Assembly (NCBI GenBank): GCA_947498985.1
Contig: CANMMF010000011.1
Coordinates: forward strand, 79,722 to 143,721
DNA from: an uncultured Paracoccaceae bacterium
Lineage (GTDB): Bacteria > Pseudomonadota > Alphaproteobacteria > Rhodobacterales > Rhodobacteraceae
Direction: 5' to 3'
DNA: 64,000 nt
The number at the start of each line of letters is the position of its first letter. Position 1 is the first letter of the stretch. Under the pieces are notes generated by a model, which saw only the letters and a list, made by a program, of their open reading frames with translations, did not search any database and was not told the DNA's origin. The position numbers and the translations under genes are program-made. Below, piece after piece: positions 25,859 to 33,038 of this stretch.

Positions 25859-27187
25859 CTATTTCAAGATGTCAGGCAGCAGCGTGGTCGACAGGGCTGG
25901 CACATAGGCGATCAGCAATACCACGAGCAACATGAAGAAGACAAAGGGAACGGCGCGGGCGGCGATCTTGAGGATCGACTCGCCGGTGATGCCGGATACG
26001 ACGAAGAGGTTGAGCCCCAGCGGCGGTGTGATGAAGCCGACGCCCAGCGCGGTGATCATCATGATGCAGAACTGGATCTCGTTCATGCCGATATTGTCGG
26101 CCAGAGGCTTCAGGATCGGCGCGAGGATAACGATGTTGGGTGTCGTCTCCATCACGCAACCCGCCGCGATCAGGATCCCGATCATCAGCAGGATCAGCAT
26201 CATCGGATCGTCGGTGAGCCCGGTCACGGCCGTCACAAAGCCCTGCGGCACACCCATGATGGCGAGCGCTTCGGCCAGCGGGGCAGAGAAGGCGATGATC
26301 GGCAGGATCACCCCGTTAACCTTGGCCGACGAGATCAGCATCGCGGGAAAATCGCTCAGTTTCAGGGTCCTGAGGATGAAGCCCATGATGATCGTCACAA
26401 CCACCGCCGTGGCACCCGCTTCGGTGGGTGTCAGTCGGCCCGAGAAGATGCCGTAGAAGATGATCCCCGGCACGATGAACGCGTACCAGCCGGATTTCAG
26501 CGCGGTGCCGAGCCGCGAGAGATACTCTCCCATCGAGATGTTGCCGCCGCCTTCGTAGCCATGGATGCGGTTCACCACGATGTTGGTGATCAGGATCGAC
26601 AGCAGGATCAGCAGACCCGGGATCAGCGCGGCAAGAAACAGCGTCGAGGCGGAAATGCCCAGCACCAGGCCGATGATGATATAGGCGATCGACGGCGGGA
26701 TCAGGATGCCGGTACAGGCACCCGCCGCCACCAGCGCGCAGGCATAGGGGCGCGGGTAGCCCGATTCCACCAGCCGGTTGATTGTCATCCGGCCCACCGC
26801 CGCGGCGCCTGCCGCGTCAGAGCCCGAAATCGCCGCGAACATACCGCAGACCAGCACCGTGGCCGACCCGAACCCACCCTTGGCGAACTGCGTCAGCGCT
26901 TCGGCCACGTCGAGAAACTTGCGACTGAGCCCGGTACGCACCAGCACGTCCCCGGTCAGGATGAAAAGCGGCACGGCAGTGAGCGCAAAGGCGTCGATGC
27001 CGGTGAACAGGCTCTCGCCCACCGCCGAAAGCGGCATGTCGCCGGACATGATCAGCATGGTGATCGCCGCCGACCCGATGGCCGCCCAGACCGGCACCGC
27101 CAGCGCGATGAGGCCCACGAACATGATCACCGGCAGATAGAAGTCCCAGCCGAGTTCAACGGTCTGATTGAGTTGTTGCCAAAGCAT
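25859..27187 (-). CDS. TRAP transporter large permease (DctM), DHPS uptake
   Basis: Twelve-segment membrane subunit of a tripartite ATP-independent periplasmic transporter, 442 residues. Typical DctM stretches are GSDAAGAAAVG, PPSIAYIIIGLV and GFITPPLGLNLFV. It imports the substrate using the sodium or proton gradient, with the DctQ and DctP proteins encoded just upstream. Next to hpsN the likely substrate is DHPS (the HpsKLM role). Subunit letters differ between papers, so I give no symbol. Confidence 0.92.
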   Translation of the reverse strand: MLWQQLNQTVELGWDFYLPVIMFVGLIALAVPVWAAIGSAAITMLIMSGDMPLSAVGESLFTGIDAFALTAVPLFILTGDVLVRTGLSRKFLDVAEALTQFAKGGFGSATVLVCGMFAAISGSDAAGAAAVGRMTINRLVESGYPRPYACALVAAGACTGILIPPSIAYIIIGLVLGISASTLFLAALIPGLLILLSILITNIVVNRIHGYEGGGNISMGEYLSRLGTALKSGWYAFIVPGIIFYGIFSGRLTPTEAGATAVVVTIIMGFILRTLKLSDFPAMLISSAKVNGVILPIIAFSAPLAEALAIMGVPQGFVTAVTGLTDDPMMLILLMIGILIAAGCVMETTPNIVILAPILKPLADNIGMNEIQFCIMMITALGVGFITPPLGLNLFVVSGITGESILKIAARAVPFVFFMLLVVLLIAYVPALSTTLLPDILK

Positions 27188-27197
27188 GTGTCAGTCC

Positions 27198-27710
27198 TCA
27201 ATCAAAAAGCTTGTCGCCTTCGTAGACGGGTGTGCCGTCGCGAAGGCTGCGGAAATCGCGCAGAAGAGATTGAATCAGGCGGAAGATCATCAGCGCGAAG
27301 CCCACAGGCACCGCCATCAGGAACCAAACCATGGAAATGCGCAGCCCGTGGCTGACCGAGCCGAACTTGGCCGAGACATGCACCGTCTCGTAGGACCAGT
27401 AGAGCGCGATCACCGCGACCACGAGCATCACCAGATCGCCGAAGATATAGAGCAGCGCCTTGCCGCGCGGCGGCAGGTAATGCATCAGCACATCAATGCG
27501 GATATGGCCGCGGTCCTTCACCGCCACCGCCGCGCCGATCCACGCCAGATAGATGAACGAATAACGCACGATCTCTTCGCCCCAGATCGAGCTGTAGGAA
27601 AAGATCTCGCGCCTGAGCACTTCGATGGCCATGGTCAGCACGAGCATCACGTAGAAGGTCAGGAGCAGCCAGCGTTCGGCATCCTGGTCTATGCGTTTCA
27701 AAATGGACAT
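27198..27710 (-). CDS. TRAP transporter small permease (DctQ)
   Basis: Four-helix small subunit of the TRAP transporter, 170 residues. The family motif region RYSFIYLAWIGAAVAVKDRGHI is clear, read as adjoining pieces around the conserved Trp and Gly. The start MSILKR at 27710 is chosen; an upstream in-frame ATG would add a Pro/Ala-rich tail not seen in DctQ. It lies ten bases before the DctM gene and about 125 bases after the binding protein gene. Confidence 0.9.
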   Translation of the reverse strand: MSILKRIDQDAERWLLLTFYVMLVLTMAIEVLRREIFSYSSIWGEEIVRYSFIYLAWIGAAVAVKDRGHIRIDVLMHYLPPRGKALLYIFGDLVMLVVAVIALYWSYETVHVSAKFGSVSHGLRISMVWFLMAVPVGFALMIFRLIQSLLRDFRSLRDGTPVYEGDKLFD

Positions 27711-27834
27711 CGGCGGCCCTTTCGCAGAGCGCGCGGGATCACAGCCCGCGCAGGGTGCGCGCGCGGGACGGATCGCCACGTTTCGGGAGATTCAGGGAAA
27801 GGCGGGCGCCGCGGATGGGCGCCCGCAACAACGC

Positions 27835-28980
27835 CTAGGCGTCGTGCACGTAGTATTTGCCCTGGGTGGAGGCGGCTTCCTCGAGCTTGGCAAAGGCGTC
27901 CATGGAGCCTGCCAGCTCGGTCTTGAAGTCGTCCCACTCGGCGCGCTGGTAGCCGCCCGCGTCTTTCCACTCGCCCAGCTGATCGTCGGAGAGCTGGTGG
28001 AACTGGACGCCGGACTTGGTAAGCTCGGACATCGCATAGGCCCGGGCCGAAGGCACCTTGGCGAGGTTCTGATGCGCGGTCATCTCGGAGCCCCACATCA
28101 CGCCGTCCTGCACATCCGCGGGCAGCGCGTTGAACCATTCGAGGTTGCACGAATAGACCTGGCTGTCCGGCACCGCCTGGGTGAAGGTCACGTGGCTCAG
28201 GATGTCCTTGAAGCCAAAGACGTAAAGCGCGCCCACCGACGGGTCGAGCGCGTCGGCCACACCCTGTTTGATCGCCGAGGGCGTCTCGCCCCAGGCCACC
28301 GGAGTCGGGTTGGCGCCGACCATGCGGTAGTATTGCTGCAGCATCTTGGAGCCGGGCACGCGGAACTTCACACCCGACATGTCGCCGGGGCTCAGCACCG
28401 CGTCGCCGCCCTGACGCACCGCCACCACGCGCGGATCGATATTGACGTAGAACAGCGCCTTGAAGCCCGCCGCCTCGACCTGCGGATGCACTTCGGCGTT
28501 CCAGTAATCCGACGTCACCAGATTGGTGAAGCGCTGGTTGGAGCCGCAGAGATACGGCATGTTGATCAGGTCCACGACGCTGGCGAACGGCGCGAAGTTC
28601 GACAGCGAATGCTGGGCCGCCTGAATCGTGCCGCCCTGCACTTTCTGCACCAGCGCGCCACCGGCGCCCAGCTGCCCGCCGGGCGCAAGCTTGACGTAGA
28701 TCTTGCCGTTGGTGGCGTTCTGGATGTTTTCCTTCAGGTCCAGCTGCATGATCGGATAGCTGCGCGACGCGCCCAGCACATAGGCCGTGGCGATGGTCAT
28801 CGTGTGCTCGGCGGCCTGTTCGCGGGCGCGCTCTTCCTGGGCGGTCTGGGCTGCGGCCTCGGAGGACCAGAGCAGGCCACCGGCTCCGGCCACAAGCGCG
28901 GCGGTGAAGCCACCGGTGCTTGCCAGCTTGAGGAAGTTGCGCCGCTCTTCGGACTGAAGCTCTGTGCGTGGATCGTTCAA
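27835..28980 (-). CDS. TRAP transporter substrate-binding protein (DctP), Tat-exported
   Basis: Periplasmic solute receptor, 381 residues. The leader has a twin-arginine motif (ERRNFLK) followed by a hydrophobic Ala/Gly stretch, so it should be exported folded through Tat rather than Sec. Family landmarks include APGGQLGAGGALVQKVQGG and GVKFRVPGSKMLQQYY, where the conserved Arg binds an acidic group of the ligand. A sulfonate group would fit. It is the first transporter gene of the operon, 12 bases after a small membrane ORF. Confidence 0.9.
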   Translation of the reverse strand: MNDPRTELQSEERRNFLKLASTGGFTAALVAGAGGLLWSSEAAAQTAQEERAREQAAEHTMTIATAYVLGASRSYPIMQLDLKENIQNATNGKIYVKLAPGGQLGAGGALVQKVQGGTIQAAQHSLSNFAPFASVVDLINMPYLCGSNQRFTNLVTSDYWNAEVHPQVEAAGFKALFYVNIDPRVVAVRQGGDAVLSPGDMSGVKFRVPGSKMLQQYYRMVGANPTPVAWGETPSAIKQGVADALDPSVGALYVFGFKDILSHVTFTQAVPDSQVYSCNLEWFNALPADVQDGVMWGSEMTAHQNLAKVPSARAYAMSELTKSGVQFHQLSDDQLGEWKDAGGYQRAEWDDFKTELAGSMDAFAKLEEAASTQGKYYVHDA

Positions 28981-28992
28981 GTCGTGTCCTCC

Positions 28993-29202
28993 CTATGGAC
29001 GTTCGGCCGCCGCTTTGCGTTTTTCTTCGGCTTCCCTTTTCAGAATCGCCACCACGAAGAGGATCGCAGAGGCAAACAGAACCAGCATCTCGCCGACATC
29101 CCCCAGAAAGGCGGCTCCGGTCGATGCGCCGATGGCGACATTTGCGGCAAACAGCAAAAAGACGATCAGTGAGGCCAGCAGGAACATCGCGAACCCTTTC
29201 AT
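28993..29202 (-). CDS. Small two-helix membrane protein leading the sulfonate operon
   Basis: A 69-residue ORF starting MKGFAMFLL at 29202. It has two hydrophobic helices (FLLASLIVFLLFAANVAIG and MLVLFASAILFVVAIL) and a Lys/Glu/Arg-rich tail. A longer in-frame start at 29265 would run through the two operators and is rejected. No strong ribosome site is seen. I do not recognise the family. It is the first gene downstream of the LacI operators, directly before the TRAP receptor gene, so it is probably coexpressed with it. Confidence 0.55.
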   Translation of the reverse strand: MKGFAMFLLASLIVFLLFAANVAIGASTGAAFLGDVGEMLVLFASAILFVVAILKREAEEKRKAAAERP

Positions 29203-29222
29203 CGGTGTGGCTCTGATCGTAA

Positions 29223-29236
29223 TGTAAGCGCTTTCA
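29223..29236. promoter_or_regulatory. LacI-family operator, operon-proximal box
   Basis: TGTAAGCGCTTTCA matches the LacI/GalR family consensus TGNAANCGNTTNCA at every defined position. It lies 20 bases upstream of the small membrane ORF start, so occupancy should block the DHPS operon promoter. Confidence 0.82.
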
Positions 29237-29245
29237 TCAGATTCG

Positions 29246-29259
29246 TGCAAGCGCTTACA
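29246..29259. promoter_or_regulatory. LacI-family operator, regulator-proximal box
   Basis: TGCAAGCGCTTACA is also a perfect LacI/GalR-type box. Its centre is 23 bp from the other, about two helical turns, so two dimers could bind the same face. It lies 118 bases upstream of the lacI-type gene start. Confidence 0.82.
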
Positions 29260-29263
29260 TTTC

Positions 29264-29288
29264 AAACTGCCGATTTATTCGGCAGTTT
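29264..29288. promoter_or_regulatory. Perfect 10-bp hairpin beside the LacI operators
   Basis: AAACTGCCGA and TCGGCAGTTT pair perfectly around TTTAT. It lies five bases from the second operator. It could be a site for a further regulator or a structured leader of the lacI-type transcript. Confidence 0.5.
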
Positions 29289-29377
29289 CCGGGTTCGGCA
29301 TGTACACATGCAGGCGAAGGCGGCAGAATGCGGACTCGTATTTCGGAAATTCCAAAACACGGATTTCAGGACCAGAC

Positions 29378-30424
29378 ATGTCGCCTCGCGCCCGCCCGAC
29401 CCTCGAAGACGTGGCCCGCCGCTCTGGTGTCTCGACGGCGACCGTGTCGCGCTGCCTCAACCTGCCCGACCGCGTCTCGAAAAGCACGCGTGACAAGGTC
29501 GACGCCGCGGTCCGCGAGCTGGGCTACAGCCCGAATTTCGGCGCGCGCATCATGGCCGCACGGCGCACGCACACCATCGGCGCGGTGATCCCGACGATGG
29601 AGAACGCGATTTTCGCGCGCGGCCTGCAGGCGTTTCAGGAAGAACTGGCCGAGAACGGGTACACAATGCTTGTCGCCTCGACCTCCTACAGCCAGCAAAA
29701 CGAGGAAGAGCAGATCCGCGCGTTGGTGGCCCGCGGCGCCGAGGGGCTCCTGCTGATCGGCCATGACCGCCGCGCCTCGGTGCTGGAGTTCCTCGCCACG
29801 CAGAAAGTGCCTACGCTGGTCGCATGGACCTACGATCCGGAGGCCGCCCTGCCCTCGATCGGCTTCGACAATTTCTCCGCGATGCGCGCGCTGATGGTCG
29901 AAGTGCTGCGCCGCGGGCATCGCAAGGTGGCCGTGCTCTCCGGTTTCACCGCGGAGAACGACCGCGCAAGGTTGCGGCTGGAGGGCATTCTCGATGCCAT
30001 TGGCGATGCCGGACTCGATCCGACGGCGGTGCCGCTGATCAGGAGCGATTACAGCATCGATGCGGGCAAGGACGGGCTTGCCACATTGCTGGACCGGGAT
30101 CCCGAACTGACGGCGGTGGTCTGCGGCAACGATGTTCTGGCGGTCGGCGCGATGATCGGCGCCCGCGCCCGCGGGTTGCGGGTGCCGCAGGACATCTCGA
30201 TCACCGGATTTGACGATATCGAACTGGCCAGCGTCGTCGATCCCGCGCTGACCACGGTGCATGTGCCGCATCGCGAAATGGGCCGCCGCGCCGCGCAGAT
30301 CCTCGCCGCGATGCTGCATGACGAACAGGTGCCGACCCATGTGAAGCTGACCGCCGATCTGCGGTTGCGCGACTCGCTGGCGCGCCCGCCGCGCCCCTTG
30401 CGGCGGCTGACCGGCGGCGCCTAG
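29378..30424 (+). CDS. LacI-family transcriptional regulator of the DHPS operon
   Basis: Repressor of 348 residues: N-terminal helix-turn-helix and hinge (TLEDVARRSGVSTATVSRCL, then GYSPNFGAR) and a periplasmic-binding-like effector domain (DNFSAMRA, VVCGNDVLAVGAM, FDDIELASVVDPALTTV). It is divergent from the sulfonate operon, and two perfect LacI-type boxes lie in the gap. I infer that it represses the operon until DHPS or a metabolite binds. The start at 29378 is preceded by an AGG-type site. Confidence 0.9.
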   Translation: MSPRARPTLEDVARRSGVSTATVSRCLNLPDRVSKSTRDKVDAAVRELGYSPNFGARIMAARRTHTIGAVIPTMENAIFARGLQAFQEELAENGYTMLVASTSYSQQNEEEQIRALVARGAEGLLLIGHDRRASVLEFLATQKVPTLVAWTYDPEAALPSIGFDNFSAMRALMVEVLRRGHRKVAVLSGFTAENDRARLRLEGILDAIGDAGLDPTAVPLIRSDYSIDAGKDGLATLLDRDPELTAVVCGNDVLAVGAMIGARARGLRVPQDISITGFDDIELASVVDPALTTVHVPHREMGRRAAQILAAMLHDEQVPTHVKLTADLRLRDSLARPPRPLRRLTGGA

Positions 30425-30498
30425 GGCGGCGGCTGACCTGCGGTGCCGCGGGCCGACACGCTTGCGTCCGCGCGCCCGCGCCCTAAAGTCCCGCAGAC

Positions 30499-31263
30499 AT
30501 GTCCCAGACCTTTCGCCACCCCGAGATCCTCGACATCGCCCGCCGCGACGGCAAGGTCACGGTCGAGGGTCTCGCGGCGCATTTCGGCGTCACCCTGCAG
30601 ACGATCCGTCGCGATCTTACCGATCTGGCCGAAGCCGGGCGGCTGGAGCGCGTGCATGGCGGCGCGGTGCTGCCGTCAGGGACCACGAATATCGGCTATG
30701 CGGAGCGCCGGTCGCTCAACGCGGACGGCAAATCGGCCATCGCAAAAGCCTGCGCCGCGCGACTGCCCGACGACATCTCCGTCGCGCTCAACATCGGCAC
30801 CAGCACCGAAGCCGTGGCCCGCGCGCTGCGCCATCACCGCCACCTGATGGCGGTCACCAACAACATGAACGTGGCCGACATCCTCGCGGCCAACAACGCC
30901 TGCCGGGTGATCGTGACCGGCGGCCATCTGCGTCACAGCGATGGCGGGCTGGTGGGCCCGCTGGCCGCGCGCACAATCGCGCAGTTCCGGTTCGATCTGG
31001 CGGTGATCGGCTGCTCGGCGCTCGATGCCGACGGCGATCTGCTGGATTTCGATCTTGAGGAGGTCGAGGTGAGCCAGGCCATCCTGCGCCAGTCCCGCAA
31101 GGTCTGGCTGGTCGCCGATCACACGAAGTTCTCGCGCAACGCCCCGGCCCGGATCGGCGCGCTGGCACAGATCGACGTGTTTTTCACCGACGCGGCCCTG
31201 CCCGGCGATCTGGCCGACCGTTGCGCGGCCTGGAACACCGAAGTTGTGATCACGCCCCCCTGA
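30499..31263 (+). CDS. DeoR/GlpR-family transcriptional regulator
   Basis: 254 residues with a DeoR winged helix-turn-helix (KVTVEGLAAHFGVTLQTIRR) and a sugar-isomerase-like effector domain (LNIGTSTEAVARAL, VTNNMNVADIL, GCSALDADG, VADHTKF). Members usually sense a sugar phosphate or glycerol phosphate. It resembles GlpR, but no glp gene is in view to confirm this. It follows the LacI-type gene on the same strand after 74 bases. Confidence 0.88.
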   Translation: MSQTFRHPEILDIARRDGKVTVEGLAAHFGVTLQTIRRDLTDLAEAGRLERVHGGAVLPSGTTNIGYAERRSLNADGKSAIAKACAARLPDDISVALNIGTSTEAVARALRHHRHLMAVTNNMNVADILAANNACRVIVTGGHLRHSDGGLVGPLAARTIAQFRFDLAVIGCSALDADGDLLDFDLEEVEVSQAILRQSRKVWLVADHTKFSRNAPARIGALAQIDVFFTDAALPGDLADRCAAWNTEVVITPP

Positions 31264-31271
31264 GCGCAGCC

Positions 31272-32225
31272 TTACGAAGCTTCCTGCGCCATCCGCGACT
31301 GCTCGGCCACGTCGCGCGCCACCAGATCGTGGTAAAGCGCCCGGATGTGCCGGGTCAGCGGCCCCGCCCCCGGCCCCTCGCCGATCGGCTTGCCATCGAC
31401 CTCGGCCACCGGCGTCTGCGCACCGAACGTGCCGGTCAGGAAGGCCTCATCCGCGCCGTAGACCTCGTAAAGCGAAAAGTTCTTCTCGAAAACCGGGATG
31501 CCGTTCTCCGCGCACAGATCGATCACGTTCTGCCGCGTGACGCCGTTCATGCAGTAGTCGCCGGTCGAGGTCCAAACCGCGCCTTTGCGCACGATGAAGA
31601 AATTGCACGCGTTTGTGGTGTTCACGAAGCCATGCGGATCGAGCATCAGCGCCTCATCTGCACCCGCCTGCTCTGCCTGCAGGCAGGCGATCACACAGTT
31701 GAGCTTGGAATGGCTGTTGAACTTGGCGTCCTGCGCATGCGGCAGCCCGCGCACCTGCGGCACAGAGGCCAGCCGGATGCCCTGCGCGGCCAGTTCTTTG
31801 GCGGGGCGCGAATGCTCGACAATGGCCACGATGGTCGGTCCTGAGCGGCTGAGCGAGGGGTGCTGGAACGGCTTGACCTTGCGCCCGCGGGTGATCATCA
31901 GCCGACAATGCGCGTCCCCGGTCATGCCATTGGCCTCCGCCGTCCGGTCGAGCAGCGCGCGCACGTCCTCGCGCGTCACACCGGGATCGAGAGACACCGC
32001 CTTCAGCGAGTTGAAAAGCCGGTCCATATGCGCATCGAAAAACGCCCATTGCCCGTCGTAAAGCCGCATCCCCTCCCACATGCCATCCCCCAGCATGAAG
32101 CCGGAATCGTAGACCGAGATCTTCGCCTCGTCTTTCGGCACCAGCGCGCCATCGACATAGATCAGCAGATCCTCGTTGCGCGGATCGTCCTCGGCGTCAT
32201 GGGTGGTGCGGTCGGTCTGGGACAT
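31272..32225 (-). CDS. Class IV aminotransferase (branched-chain/D-amino acid type)
   Basis: PLP-dependent fold-type IV transaminase of 317 residues. The PLP lysine lies in DAKFNSHSKLNCV and the phosphate-binding stretch is NTTNACNFFIV. The Arg at GMRLYDG and the GVTRQNVI region also fit. It is not the housekeeping IlvE by length and sequence. The start overlaps the stop of the sulfotransferase-like gene by one base (TGATG). Plants encode proteins in which these two domain types appear fused, which supports a functional link. Confidence 0.85.
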   Translation of the reverse strand: MSQTDRTTHDAEDDPRNEDLLIYVDGALVPKDEAKISVYDSGFMLGDGMWEGMRLYDGQWAFFDAHMDRLFNSLKAVSLDPGVTREDVRALLDRTAEANGMTGDAHCRLMITRGRKVKPFQHPSLSRSGPTIVAIVEHSRPAKELAAQGIRLASVPQVRGLPHAQDAKFNSHSKLNCVIACLQAEQAGADEALMLDPHGFVNTTNACNFFIVRKGAVWTSTGDYCMNGVTRQNVIDLCAENGIPVFEKNFSLYEVYGADEAFLTGTFGAQTPVAEVDGKPIGEGPGAGPLTRHIRALYHDLVARDVAEQSRMAQEAS

Positions 32226-32956
32226 CAGGCGGAACCTTGTGGTTGCAGGGTGTGGGTGCGCAGCAGCGTGTAGGGCACAAGTGCCGCGTCGTGAATGGCG
32301 CGCAGGGTTTCCGGGACGGGCGGCACCGGCCCTTCGGGCCCGGCAAACCCGGTCGAGCGGTGCACCGCGTCGTACCAATGCGCGGCCCAGGGGCCATCAT
32401 CCGGGTGCCCGCCCGCTGGCCAGGACAGCATCGCAGGATCGAACCCGAGCCCCAGCGCGTCACAGAGCGCCCGCAGCATCGGGGCCGGAGCGCGTCGGAT
32501 ATCGGCGCTGTCGATCACATGGGCTGCAAGGCCCAGCGCCTTCACCGTCTCGAAGATCCGCGCCTGCTGGACAAAGCCGATATCTTCCAGCGTCGGGTTT
32601 TCGCGCTTGGCGTGATAGCTCGCCAGAACCCGCGCCGGATGACGGATGAGGAACACATGGGCGACATGCGCAAACCAGCCCTCGTCAAACCCGTCCAGCA
32701 TGTGCTGGCTCATGTGCTTTTGATAAAATACCGCCCGGCCATCCGGGGCGGGCGCGGCACAGCGCCGCGCAACCTTTGCCGGATCGGTCTCGTAGGCGTC
32801 GAGGATCTCGGCGCGCATCGGGTGCTCGAGCCCGCTTTGGTGCAGATAGGCGGCGTAGAACGGCTCGTCCCAGACCGCGCAATCGGCGCGCGCGCCAAAC
32901 GCGTACATCAGCGCGGTCGAGAGGTTCCGGGGACCGGACCAGACGGCGATATTCAT
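32225..32956 (-). CDS. Sulfotransferase-like P-loop protein
   Basis: A 243-residue protein with an N-terminal P-loop-like stretch (WSGPRNLSTALMYAFGAR) and HVFLIRHPARVLASYHAKR, the two cofactor-binding regions typical of PAPS sulfotransferase-fold proteins. GAGAGGGG precedes the start at 32956. It overlaps the aminotransferase gene, so the two are translationally coupled. Whether it transfers sulfate is not known; kinase-like activity has not been ruled out. Confidence 0.75.
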   Translation of the reverse strand: MNIAVWSGPRNLSTALMYAFGARADCAVWDEPFYAAYLHQSGLEHPMRAEILDAYETDPAKVARRCAAPAPDGRAVFYQKHMSQHMLDGFDEGWFAHVAHVFLIRHPARVLASYHAKRENPTLEDIGFVQQARIFETVKALGLAAHVIDSADIRRAPAPMLRALCDALGLGFDPAMLSWPAGGHPDDGPWAAHWYDAVHRSTGFAGPEGPVPPVPETLRAIHDAALVPYTLLRTHTLQPQGSA

Positions 32957-33038
32957 GTTTCCCCTCTCTGCAGCGCGCCACGCGTGATCTTGACGAACAC
33001 ATTCGCGCGCGCCCACTCTTCCCCGGGGAGGCCCGGCA

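Noticed and set aside
25847..27355. A 502-codon plus-strand frame opposite the TRAP permease
   Set aside because: Its translation is almost entirely Asp/Arg/His-rich, typical of the reverse of a membrane protein gene.
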